A stretch of 64,000 nt of DNA from contig NC_067203.1 of the NCBI RefSeq assembly GCF_026262505.1, positions 20,255,411-20,319,410 on the forward strand, written 5' to 3'. Shown here piece after piece: positions 1-10,566 of this stretch (position 1 is the first letter of the stretch; each line of letters opens with the position of its first letter). The position numbers and the translations under genes are program-made. Below the pieces are notes generated by a model. It saw only the letters and a program-made list of their open reading frames with translations. It did not search any database and had not been told where the DNA came from. Source of the stretch: Trichomonas vaginalis G3 (Eukaryota; Parabasalia; Trichomonadida; Trichomonadidae).

Positions 1-64
1 GTGTTTAGCACAAACCTGAATACTGCGAATAGAAATAAACAAGTTACATATATATAAAGTTTAT

Positions 65-1081
65 TTAAATATAATCACCATTGGATTCAATCACGCGTTC
101 GCAGCGATCGATCCAGGCTTGAAAGACACGCTTTAAATCATCATGAGAAAATTGCTCAAATTGCTCTCTTACAAAATTTTCAAGATCATCTGGACTCGCG
201 AATTCGCGTCCTTCAGCTCTCTTTTTTAGCGTGCCGAATAAATAAAAGTCAGAGGGTGCAATATCAGGTGAATAAATTGGGTTTGGAACAACTTTGACAT
301 TGTTTTCCAACAAGTAATTCATTACCTTATGACTTTTGTGAACTCTTGAATTATCAAAATGAATTGCAAACTTTTGTTTTTGTTGTTTGGATTTCTCAAA
401 CTCATCAGAATTGATAATTTGAGTAAGAACATTGTCAATTAGATACTGAGCATTCATCGTATTAGGTTTTTGAAGAATATCAATTGCGATGATGCCATTC
501 ACGCCCCAAAAAACCGACAACATCATCATTGGTGTGTCAATTTTTTTCTTCGGGAATGTTTGCGGATTTTCATCCTTCGGGATCCACATGATTTTGGCTT
601 CTGTTGCATATTGAAACCAAGACTCGTCCCCTGTTACTAAAAAGCGAAACTTCTTGGATTGATACGCACCCAATATAGAGAGGAGCTCTTTCGAAGATTG
701 GACTCTAGATTTTTTTTGAACTGAATTAAGGTTGTGCGGAAACCCAACGTGTATACGCTAGTTTGTAGTTCAAATAATTGTGCAGATAATAATGACTGTT
801 GTACGTGGTATCTTTGTCATCTCCTCTATCCTTCTGAGTGATGCTCTTGGGTCTTCATCTAGCGCTTGAAGAATTGCTTTGATTTTTCTTTGATCCGGCG
901 ATTTTTTGTCAATTTTTATGATGGGCGCCTTTTTGTTCATGAAGTGATACATCCTAACATGATACGTTACAGTGGAATAGCTAAGAGCATCCATACCGAA
1001 GCATTTTACCAATGTCTCGTAGATTTTTTTACAGTCTTTGCATTTTTTTGCAAGAGCGAGGATGTTTTCTTTATGATTCAT
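65..1081 (-). pseudogene. mariner transposase, frameshifted
   Basis: Cut-and-paste transposase of the mariner family. The N-terminal third (1081 down to about 800) is a helix-turn-helix region beginning MNHKENILAL. The C-terminal two thirds carry the catalytic triad: Asp in TGDESWFQY, Asp in HFDNSRVHKS and Asp in YSPDIAPSD, with 34 residues between the second and third, i.e. the D,D34D signature of mariner. The frame changes near position 800 and again near 745, so no single frame spans the whole protein. The ending at position 65 is natural. Family assignment is very secure; activity in this copy is unlikely. Confidence 0.9.
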
Positions 1082-1259
1082 TAAAAAATGAAAAAAATCC
1101 CGCCAAAATTTCCCGCGAAACCGCCTCTTGTCTCAAAATTCATTTTATATCCCGGCATGGCGCCAAAATACAACATACTCATCATATACATATATTCATA
1201 TTTTTTATTATATATTTATAATCAGCATATATCTCCTTTAATAGTCTCATATAGAGCGC

Positions 1260-1287
1260 TGTGCTAAACGCACCTTTGGACACCCTA
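1260..1287. repeat. right terminal inverted repeat of the mariner
   Basis: 28 bp. The last 12 bases match the opening 12 bases of the window in inverted orientation with one mismatch. A TA dinucleotide follows at the junction with the host gene. Confidence 0.8.
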
Positions 1288-2185
1288 TAGCATCATTTGG
1301 TACAGCGAATGTATCTGAAATTGAAAATATTGTTTTTTCGTCTTCATCCAAATGTGGAATACTTTTTGGCTGTAAATTATCAAATTTATAAAATAAAGTT
1401 ACATCATGGCCATTATTTGAATCAGTGAATGTGCAGTTAAATCCGACTTCAGTTCCTGGTGATACAACATTCTCTTTTAGTTCAACATTAGTTATCTTTG
1501 GTTGATTAAAGACAACAAAATGGTAGCTTGTATATGAAACATCACCGCCATCATCGCCTATTGCAGTAATATTTAATACAATTTTAGCTGATTTCTCGAG
1601 ATTGATTCGGATGTCAAATGTTTTAGTTTCTGCATGGTCATATTTTACTTCTTTATGTTCGAAATCAATTAATAATGGTTCACCATCGAAGTCAGGATCA
1701 ACTTCTTCCAAAGCTTGGAAAACTAATTTTCCTGAAACATCATCATTAACGTTGATTATTAAATGAATAGATTCATTCCATTCATATATTGTTTTATCAG
1801 GATAAGTAACTTGCAAACTTGGAGGAGTTGATATAACATAATCAACATTTTTCTGTTCAGAAACTGAATATCGCGGTGCATTAGAATATGAAATATCTGG
1901 AAATTCAGCTACCCAAACTGTTAATTGATTTGCTTGTTCTGAGGCTAGATTCTTAATAGTATAGGAAAATGGTTGCATATCTCCATTTGATGTTATTGAT
2001 TGAGTTGCATCAGCTCTTCTTGCTGCTCCTTGTCCAACTTTATACATTATGTACAAAACCTTCGAATCATCAAAATCTGTGACTTCTCCTGATAATATTG
2101 TACCGTCAGTTTCTTTGATTTTATTCGGGGTCAATAATAAATTAGAAATTTTAGGTTCTTTTCTAAAAGTAAGAATGTCATTCTG
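1288..2185 (-). pseudogene. large beta-sandwich-repeat surface protein, distal fragment (host gene cut by two transposons)
   Basis: Downstream part of the host gene whose first part is at 4138-7084. Reading from 2185 towards 1288, it encodes Ig/cadherin-like beta-strand-rich repeats. One unit ends FVVFNQPKITNVEL and continues into DSNNGHDVTLFYKF, which parallels the DKDLGRDLFII and DKDIGKNLYVYY segments of the other fragment, so both come from one repeated architecture. The frame runs into the mariner at 1287, where a few element-encoded residues are added before a stop. The rest of the gene lies beyond the mariner and outside the window. Function is unknown; extracellular adhesion or matrix binding is an inference from architecture only. 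Confidence 0.7.
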
Positions 2186-2245
2186 TTATATACGAAAACG
2201 ATAAAAACAGTTTGACAGAAAAGTGACAACTTTACGTGTCAAAAA
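2186..2245 (+). repeat. left terminal inverted repeat of the hairpin-array element
   Basis: Starts TTATATACGAAAA and ends near GTGTCAAAAA. It matches the right end in inverted orientation with gaps. Confidence 0.65.
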
Positions 2246-2329
2246 TATAAAAAGTGATATTTTATTCATCATTATCTTCTTCATAATTTATTTCATATTC
2301 TTCGTCTTACCAACAAAAGATGGGAATGT

Positions 2330-4043
2330 GAACAATTGCGGGCAATTTTTAGCCATTTTGGCTTGGAACTAGAGCCTGCGAGGTACATGGATAGTATCAG
2401 TACCTCACAGGCTCTAGTTCGCTATATGGCGCCGAGAAATTTTGGTGAAATGTGGTCGCATTTCACCAAAATTTTTTCGGCGCCATAGGATGAATTGGAG
2501 GGTGAGAGATATTATTTCATACAATACTACTCTCACCCTCCAATTCCCAGCCAAAATGGCTAAAAAATTGCCCGCAATGTGAACAATTGCGGGCAATTTT
2601 TAGCCATTTTGGCTTGGAACTAGAGCCTGCGAGGTACATGGATAGTATCAGTACCTCACAGGCTCTAGTTCGCTATATGGCGCCGAGAAATTTTGGTGAA
2701 ATGTGGTCGCATTTCACCAAAATTTTTTCGGCGCCATAGGATGAATTGGAGGGTGAGAGATATTATTTCATACAATACTACTCTCACCCTCCAATTCCCA
2801 GCCAAAATGGCTAAAAATTGCCCGCAATGTGAACAATTGCGGGCAATTTTTAGCCATTTTGGCTTGGAACTAGAGCCTGCGAGGTACATGGATAGTATCA
2901 GTACCTCACAGGCTCTAGTTCGCTATATGGCGCCGAGAAATTTTGGTGAAATGTGGTCGCATTTCACCAAAATTTTTTCGGCGCCATAGGATGAATTGGA
3001 GGGTGAGAGATATTATTTCATACAATACTACTCTCACCCTCCAATTCCCAGCAAAATGGCTAAAAATTGCCCGCAATGTGAACAATTGCGGGCAATTTTT
3101 AGCCATTTTGGCTTGGAACTAGAGCCTGCGAGGTACATGGATAGTATCAGTACCTCACAGGCTCTAGTTCGCTATATGGCGCCGAGAAATTTTGGTGAAA
3201 TGTGGTCGCATTTCACCAAAATTTTTTCGGCGCCATAGGATGAATTGGAGGGTGAGAGATATTATTTCATACAATACTACTCTCACCCTCCAATTCCCAG
3301 CCAAAATGGCTAAAAATTGCCCGCAATGTGAACAATTGCGGGCAATTTTTAGCCATTTTGGCTTGGAACTAGAGCCTGCGAGGTACATGGATAGTATCAG
3401 TACCTCACAGGCTCTAGTTCGCTATATGGCGCCGAGAAATTTTGGTGAAATGTGGTCGCATTTCACCAAAATTTTTTCGGCGCCATAGGATGAATTGGAG
3501 GGTGAGAGATATTATTTCATACAATACTACTCTCACCCTCCAATTCCCAGCCAAAATGGCTAAAAATTGCCCGCAATGTGAACAATTGCGGGCAATTTTT
3601 AGCCATTTTGGCTTGGAACTAGAGCCTGCGAGGTACATGGATAGTATCAGTACCTCACAGGCTCTAGTTCTCTATATGGCGCCGAGAAATTTTGGTGAAA
3701 TGTGGTCGCATTTCACCAAAATTTTTTCGGCGCCATAGGATGAATTGGAGGGTGAGAGATATTATTTCATACAATACTACTCTCACCCTCCAATTCCCAG
3801 CCAAAATGGCTAAAAATTGCCCGCAATGTGAACAATTGCGGGCAATTTTTAGCCATTTTGGCTTGGAACTAGAGCCTGCGAGGTACATGGATAGTATCAG
3901 TACCTCACAGGCTCTAGTTCGCTATATGGCGCCGAGAAATTTTGGTGAAATGTGGTCGCATTTCACCAAAATTTTTTCGGCGCCATAGGATGAATTGGAG
4001 GGTGAGAGATATTATTTCATACAATACTACTCTCACCCTCAAT
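2330..4043. repeat. tandem array of seven ~250-bp units, each built of four hairpins
   Basis: Units start at 2330, 2581, 2831, 3080, 3330, 3580 and 3830; the seventh is incomplete. Spacing is 249-251 bp and units are nearly identical. In the copy around 2800-3046 four inverted repeats follow one another almost without spacer: 2800-2864, 2867-2921, 2926-2988 and 2994-3046, with arms of about 29, 21, 28 and 16 bp. The apparent open frames on both strands (for example 74 and 98 codons, repeated in every unit) are by-products of the palindromes, not genes. Near-identity implies recent amplification or homogenisation. Confidence 0.95.
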
Positions 4044-4067
4044 TTTAATTACTTAAACTCATTCTAT

Positions 4068-4137
4068 TTTTTTGACATGTAAATGTCACTTTTACTGAGA
4101 TCTGACACAATGTCAGATCTCTTTTTTTCGTATATAA
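4068..4137 (-). repeat. right terminal inverted repeat of the hairpin-array element
   Basis: Inverted counterpart of 2186-2245. It also contains its own short palindrome, AGATCTGACA...TGTCAGATCT (4099-4121), which the left copy lacks. Confidence 0.65.
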
Positions 4138-7084
4138 GAATTCTGATATCCTGATCTTTGATTTTCACCATATGTTAGATAAAAAACTAGTTCCTTATTT
4201 CCATAAGAATATGTTTTGATAGGAAATGTGAAAGTTGGATTCAAATCACTTAATGTAAAAGGTGCAGTATATATTTCAGTACCATTTAATTCAAAATGAG
4301 CATCTCCGTCTAATTCACCTTTGATTTTAAGTGTCACAGAAATTGAGTCTTTATCATTAAATGATTTTTGTGGTAATGAATATTCAACTATTTCTGGACC
4401 ATTTGGAGTAATTGTTACGGGTTTTGTAAATACTTTTGATTTAGCATTTCCTGATTCAATCTCTTTTTCATTATCTATTACATAAAATGATATGATTTGA
4501 TTTTCTCCGGCATTTACAGAAATCTTGATCTTTTTTACTACTGAAACTGGTTTATTTATACCTTTAGAAGAAGTTTCACCAAATTTTTGATAGGTTTCAT
4601 CATTGAAGCAATAATAAACGTATAAATTCTTGCCAATGTCTTTGTCATTAATAACTATTTTCAATTCAATCTCTTTGTTTCTTTCCATTTTTGATGGAAC
4701 TATGGAATTGGATTCATCAATAGAAGGAACATGCTTAATGCTAAATGTAAAATTCTTTTCCGCAGATTCTAGATTGAATTCATCAATAATTTTAATTTTC
4801 ATTGTATATTCTTTTCCATATGTTAAAGTTGAAGGAATTGGTAATTCAACGGGTTTTCCTATTTTCTTTTCATTACCATCATTAACATATTCTGTTAAAT
4901 CTTGAGTATATCCAAGATTTGAGTCATTATCTATGGAATATGAAATGTTACCTCTTGTATTATCCGTGATTACTAAATATAATGGGATTTTTTCGGTTGT
5001 ACTATAAATTCGATTTGAAGGAGGATTAAAACTTAATTCAGGTTTATCTGTAAAAATTATAGTCTTATTGACTTTGTTCGAATTTGAATATTTGGGTAAA
5101 TAAGAATCAATATTATCAAGTTCGATATTTTTAAATGTATCATAATCATATTCACTGACAAAAACTGTTAATGTTTTCCTTCCGACATATCTACCAGATC
5201 TTATAGTCACAATATCTGACTCGCTGTCACCAGCAGAAAAAACTGCTCCCATACTATCGACTTCATTATCTATATATGCTATGATAAATAAATCTCTTCC
5301 GAGATCCTTATTAGTAAAATCGACTGTTGCTGTCATTGTGCCGCGCGCTGGAACCAAATCATTATCGAGTGCAACAGATTCGATTTTTGGAGGATTTTTA
5401 ATTGTGAATTCAAATTTCATTGTGCTTGGAACACCAAATTCATCAGTTACAGTAAATAAAATTTGGTATGGTCCTGCATCTTTATTTGATGGAATTTTAA
5501 TTATTTTTTCGAATGATTTTGATGATTGATTATACTCTTCCAAAGGCGATTCTGAATCAAATAAATTATATGATATATTGCCTGTTGTATCATCTACAAC
5601 ATGATATTTAATTGTAAAACTTTCTTCATGTTGGAAAATTTTGACTTCTGGAACCTCATCTAAGACAATTTCAGGTGTTTCTGTAATCGAAACTCTTTTA
5701 TCAACTTTTACAGTAGATTGCATTGTAGATGGGTTATAACCATAAATGTGAACATCATATTTATTTGCATCTTTCTCAGGGACATCAAGTGTAAACTCAA
5801 AATTATCCTGAGTTTTTGGATTAACTATTGAATAGGTCATCGGTATTTCATTTTCAAATTGAACTTTAATTTGAAAATCATTTGCTGGAGAAATTTTATA
5901 TGTACCACTAACAGTAAATTTACTCTTTTTAACCATAACATTTGAAATTTGAACATTTTCTAATTCAAACATTGATATGCTTGAAACCGTGAATTCGTAA
6001 TAGTCTGATTGAATAGGTTCATAATTTTTATCTTCATCAACAATTTCAATATTAAAGTGATAAGTATCAGGATCATAATTTGAAGTTTCTAATGAATCTT
6101 GAGTCAAAGTATTAGCAGTGAATTTTTTCTCAAATGAATCTCCACCAAGTATACTAAATATCACTAGATAACTATTGCTTTGACCATTAATTTTAATATT
6201 AAATGCTAAATTTTCACCTTGATCAATTGCATTTTTTGATAAAACTAAATCGAATGTTGGCTTTGTTACCGTGTTAATATGAACATTAATAATATTTGTT
6301 CCAAAAAATAATTTGTCACTCATTACAACTTGATATTTGAAATTATGATTTCCTGGCTCCGTAATGCGTAATTCTACAGGAATGTTTTGGTTACTATCAA
6401 AAGTAAATGTTCTAAGCACTGTCCAATCAAATGTTGATCCTTTGTTTTGAAGTAGTTTATATTCCTTATTGGCAATCAAGCTTTGAGTATTGAGATTAAA
6501 ACTTACTTGTTCTGGGGAATACTTATAAATATCTGTTTTATCATTCTCAACATTTAAAGTTGGGAAGTTTCCATTTGTGAAGGAAATTCGGATGGCATGT
6601 TTTTTTTCTTCATTTTGATCTATTTTTTGATTCCAACGAAATCCAACAGCAAATGAAAAAATGTACATATCTGGTTCTGTGCTAGCTTCTTCTTCATTAA
6701 ATTCAGCGTCATAATGATCCTCATCAAAACTATCAGCGAAATACATTTGATCTGGATATGTATATTCAGAATTAGATCCATCAAGATATATAATTCCAAA
6801 ATAACTCTGATCGAGATCGGATATTTTAATTCCTCTTCCTTGTTTTGTTTTATATGCTCTTGAAAATTCAGTTTCACCAAAAGATACAATACTATAGCAG
6901 CTCAATTGGAAATTTAATTTTTCTGAGCCTGTATTAATAACTCTATGAACAATTTAGGTCGACAATAAAATCCTTCACCATTTGAAAATTTAAATCCACT
7001 ATCAGTTTTAATATTATACCAGCCTGTGTCTTCGTTGGGTTCTACGATTCTAATAGATATGGCGAATATAATTGAAGAAAACAT
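4138..7084 (-). pseudogene. large beta-sandwich-repeat surface protein, N-terminal fragment (host gene)
   Basis: The likely start is the ATG at 7084, which opens a signal-peptide-like MFSSIIFAISIRIV. The frame then shifts near 6950, and a long frame of about 920 codons runs to the insertion at 4138. The product is rich in beta strands with roughly 200-residue repeats. Each repeat has a strand block introduced by PEIVL/PELSF/PSLQV-like residues, a G-N-I-S-Y segment after a D-T-x-G turn, an F-x-I-K-x-(P/V)P linker, and a (N/D)KD(L/I)G(R/K) motif. This suggests paired Ig/cadherin-like domains on an extracellular protein. No catalytic motif was seen. The TIR element and mariner remove the rest. 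It resembles expanded Trichomonas surface families in style, but I cannot name the family. Confidence 0.65.
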
Positions 7085-8776
7085 CTATAATAGAATTGGT
7101 GGATATTTTTGAATGTGATATTTAAATTTGAATATGCTTTGAATCTATTCAAAATTATATAAACATAATTGATATGGATTTAATATATATATAAAAATAG
7201 TAGATAATGCAGATAGATATTTCTCCCTTGAATTTGTTGACTTGGATTACTTTTAAATAATAGTACTAATATAATAAATTTATAAAAATGACATTTTCAT
7301 TGAATTGAAAAATAATAATTTTGCCATTCTTGAGAATGAAATATAAAAATTATATATAACGATATATTTTATATATGATGAAATTTTTAATGATATTGAA
7401 AGTATTTTGAAAATTCAATAGTTTTTTTGAAAATATTAATGATTTTCAGTGGGTCGACTCAATAATAAAAGGAGCCGCATGCGATTTTTTATAAAAGGCT
7501 GAAAGTCGGATTATAGAATCTTCAATATAATTTATAAAAAGAGTTAATAAACTCCTGTAATGAACAAAAATAAAAGCAAATTTGAAGATCGAAAAGTATG
7601 ATTTTGAGGAATAGCTTGAGAAATTATAGAAGTCTTATATCGATATATCTCTTAAATTGCATTTTTTAGGCATATGAAGGATGTCGGAATTAATTTAATA
7701 TTTAAAATTTTAATATTGGCAATGTTTATCCATACAAATTAACAAAAATATGATTTATCTATAGGAAAATGCAATTTAATTGCATGACCCAAAATTATTT
7801 CACGCAGTTTGATATTCAACGTTATTATAAATCTCGGTCATTAATAAAATTATAATCGGGTGCTCAATTGCAAAAACAAAATGTGAAATCTTAGAAAAAC
7901 AATGAATTTAAAAAATAAATTCGGGATTAATAAGTTATAATATATGTTAGGACCTGTTATTATAGATGTAATTGAGATTAACTGAGTTACGGCAAAAAAA
8001 AATTCAAAAAAAATTAGGCAATATTATTGATACGATTTACAAAACAATTCAATGTCATTATTCTACTTATTATTGGATAAAAGAAAGACAAAGTTGTCCA
8101 ATATTTAATTTGATGATAAAGGTCTTTTCTGAATTTTTTATGATATAAATCATTTTCACTATATAGAAGGTATTGGCAAACTAGATAGCTATAAAATAAG
8201 GAAGGGATTTATAATGGACTTACTCCTCTAAGCTTTGCATGACGAATTGAACAAACTTTCTACCTGATAAAGAATAAGGAAAGAGAATAATTTATTTAGA
8301 AAACAATTAGGTCAAAAGAATGTGAGTTAGACTTTTCATTTTTTGAGATTCATAATGAAAATCTTCAATATTTACCAAGATTTCAATTCAGATTTAGTTC
8401 TGCAATTTTACTGCTTTACTGTGAAGTCATCTTACTAAATGGGATAATAATTTGTTTTGAGCACGATTATTATAAAAGTATGAATGGATATTCAAAATTC
8501 TCAAATTTATACAAGATATTCCTTACATCATTCATTGTTATTATCTTGCTTACAATAAAACTCTCATACTGATGATTTGCAAGGACATACTGCAAAAACA
8601 AGGAAATCAGAAAAAATATTTTTAAAAAAGCAGTGTAAAAATTGATGATTTCTATGGATAAATCACATTAAATTGTTCAAGCAATTATTTTGTATCAATA
8701 TTTATAAATGAATGAAGCCATCCTCAACCGCTCCATTGAAAAAATAAAGTAAAGTTAGTGATTATCGTCCAAAAAA
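7085..8776. other. intergenic AT-rich DNA, no gene seen
   Basis: About 1.7 kb with stops in all frames, no tRNA-like fold and no clear repeat. It lies between the divergent starts of the surface-protein gene and the cysteine peptidase gene, so it should hold both promoters. No clear TCA-type initiator was identified directly upstream of either start. Confidence 0.6.
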
Positions 8777-10465
8777 ATGAACGTTCCACATTCCGGCTTA
8801 CTTGTTAAGTGTTTAATAGGTTCTCTATGCGTTTTATCAATAATTTCGGCTATCACTATGAGCCAAGTTGTCAAATCTTTCATAGAACTTAAGCATAAAT
8901 CAGAATATAAAACTCCAGTCGACGAATACGCTCAGAAATTCCTTGATCAAAGAGATGCACTCAATCTTATCCCAACACGTTATGCAGTCGATAAATCATT
9001 CCTTCTTCCACCTTCAAACCAAGCTCGCCGCGGTGTTTGCTGGATTTTTGCTACCCTTTTCATGCTCGAGTCCCAGTACCGCGCCAATGGTATCAAGAAA
9101 GGCTTCCTTAAGGAAAATCAATACGTTACCTTCTCAAAGCAAGCATATGGCGCTTATCTTGGCAATAACTGCAAGGAAAACCCATCATTACCTGTTTGCA
9201 AACATGGTGGTCTTGGCAAGCCAACTAATGATACAGACGACCAGCTCGTTGACTCAATCTATTACTTCCAAAAGGCATTTCCAAAATTAAATGCTTCAAT
9301 TCTCCCAGAAACCGTTTGCCCATACATTGAAGAAGGTGGTGAATCCACAGACTTCAAGTGCGACGGAATGAATGAAGCAATCAAGCAAAATCCAATCGGA
9401 TTCAATATTAAGTCCTACAACTACGCCGTCAACGTTAACAACACCAAGAGATTACTCTACAAGGCCAAGAGACCACTCGGCATCGGCGTACCAATCGGAG
9501 AAAACTATTTCTTCGCTCCATGCGATTCCTCCAGCTACAGCACAGATGATGAATGCGTTAAGCAGACTACACCATGCCCAGCCGGTTACCAAGCCAAATT
9601 CTGCAAGAAAGTCACAATTGAAGGCAGAATTTATGATGGCACTTTTTCATTTATTAACGATGCCAACAGATCATCATTCCTTGGTGTCCATGAGATGGAC
9701 ATTGTCGGCTACAACGACGAGTGGGTCTATACAAGCAAATGGGACACAGATAAGTCCATGGCCTTAATGAAGGGCGGTTTCATCCTCCACAACTCATGGC
9801 GCGAGGTTGGCCACTCCGTAGACTTCCTTCTCGGCAAGAAATCCTACGAAAACGAAATGGTTACATGTCCAAATCATAAAGTTTCACAATACTGGATCCC
9901 AGTCAGCTACTCCTGCTTCCAGGAGAAGAAGGATGTCAGCCAGTGCCTCTCTGGCTCATCATGGGTCCGTGGAAAGGCAAATGTCAACAAACCAGATCTT
10001 CTCAAGTGCACAAACGAAAAATTCTGCGATACAAACCTCCATTACGTACTCGCCTATACCGATGATGAAGGTGCTTTCACTGTCCAGCACCTCTTCTCCG
10101 GTTTAGATTTGACAAGAATGGCTACAATCGATGCCGATGGAAATGTCAACACAATCTTATACGACAAGCTTCCATTCCACTACTTGGGACGCGTTTTCCA
10201 GCCAATTGACGTTGTTGACAACAATCAAGACGATTGCGGCTACTTCATGTTCCCATACGACGCTATCGACATGTTACAACGCAAGGACTGGGATAAACTC
10301 GACTACTTCCACTCATCAGATATCGAATTCGAGTTCCCTGATTACTCATACGCAGCAAACAAGGCCAAGTACCCACAATACAACTACACCCTCCTCGAAC
10401 AGTCCACACACGAATGGAATCCAGTACCATTTGATGGTCCTCTTCCATACCAGTACGTATTTTAA
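8777..10465 (+). CDS. papain-family (clan CA, C1-like) cysteine peptidase with N-terminal membrane anchor
   Basis: A 562-residue protein. Residues 8-36 form a hydrophobic signal-anchor. The active-site block SNQARRGVCWIF places the oxyanion Gln at about 82 and the nucleophile Cys at 88. The catalytic His is in VHEMDIVGYND (His 305) and the Asn in GGFILHNSWR (Asn 339), the order expected for C1 peptidases. Many cysteines and several N-glycosylation sites suggest an extracellular or lysosomal catalytic domain. The protein is longer than classic cathepsin L types, with extra sequence between Cys and His and a C-terminal extension of over 200 residues. The stop TAA runs into A-rich TAAAA, a probable poly(A) signal. 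The start is the first in-frame ATG. Confidence 0.85.
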   Translation: MNVPHSGLLVKCLIGSLCVLSIISAITMSQVVKSFIELKHKSEYKTPVDEYAQKFLDQRDALNLIPTRYAVDKSFLLPPSNQARRGVCWIFATLFMLESQYRANGIKKGFLKENQYVTFSKQAYGAYLGNNCKENPSLPVCKHGGLGKPTNDTDDQLVDSIYYFQKAFPKLNASILPETVCPYIEEGGESTDFKCDGMNEAIKQNPIGFNIKSYNYAVNVNNTKRLLYKAKRPLGIGVPIGENYFFAPCDSSSYSTDDECVKQTTPCPAGYQAKFCKKVTIEGRIYDGTFSFINDANRSSFLGVHEMDIVGYNDEWVYTSKWDTDKSMALMKGGFILHNSWREVGHSVDFLLGKKSYENEMVTCPNHKVSQYWIPVSYSCFQEKKDVSQCLSGSSWVRGKANVNKPDLLKCTNEKFCDTNLHYVLAYTDDEGAFTVQHLFSGLDLTRMATIDADGNVNTILYDKLPFHYLGRVFQPIDVVDNNQDDCGYFMFPYDAIDMLQRKDWDKLDYFHSSDIEFEFPDYSYAANKAKYPQYNYTLLEQSTHEWNPVPFDGPLPYQYVF

Positions 10466-10566
10466 AATTTTATACAATTCAACTTCAAAAACAAAAAAGT
10501 TATTTAAAAATAAAAGTTTATTTCTTACTAAATTATAATTTAACTTGTCATTTAAGGAAACAATTT

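Larger units (their letters stand above)
1..1287 (-). mobile_element. mariner-family DNA transposon (Tvmar1-like), outer left end cut by the window edge
   Basis: A Tc1/mariner superfamily element whose transposase lies on the minus strand. Its right inverted repeat is at 1260-1287 and reads, from the outside, TAGGGTGTCC and ends TTTAGCACA. The window opens with GTGTTTAGCACA, which is the inner 12 bases of the other inverted repeat with one mismatch, so about 16 bases of the element lie beyond the window. A TA lies at the right junction (1286-1289), as mariner targeting predicts. The element sits inside a host surface-protein gene that resumes at 1288. The length of about 1.3 kb and the repeats of about 28 bp fit the known Trichomonas mariner. 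The transposase frame is damaged, so this copy is probably dead. Confidence 0.9.
2186..4137. mobile_element. non-autonomous inverted-repeat DNA element carrying a hairpin satellite array
   Basis: An insertion of about 1.95 kb in the host gene. Its ends are imperfect inverted repeats of 60-70 bp: both begin TTATATACGAAAA reading inward and both continue into an AAAGTGACA...GTCAAAAA segment. Flanking host bases 2178-2185 and 4138-4145 share ATTCTG, consistent with an imperfect 8-9 bp target duplication as made by Mutator-like or hAT elements. No transposase is visible. The middle is occupied by the tandem hairpin array at 2330-4043. The superfamily is not certain; Mutator-like is favoured by the long inverted repeats. 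Confidence 0.65.

Noticed and set aside
2414-3988. Many overlapping open frames of 60-98 codons on both strands
   Set aside because: They recur identically in each ~250-bp hairpin unit on both strands and follow from the palindromic satellite; no start context or protein-like composition.
2330-4043. Possible CRISPR array
   Set aside because: Units are contiguous with no unique spacers, and the genome is eukaryotic.
4630-5529. Plus-strand frames of 82-91 codons
   Set aside because: Antisense shadows of the long minus-strand surface-protein frame.
7440-7510. GC-richer patch considered as a tRNA or small RNA
   Set aside because: No cloverleaf, no TTC box and no internal promoter could be found.
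8943-10538. Additional plus and minus frames of 61-135 codons
   Set aside because: Shadows of the peptidase gene; Ser/Thr/His-rich composition typical of out-of-frame reading.
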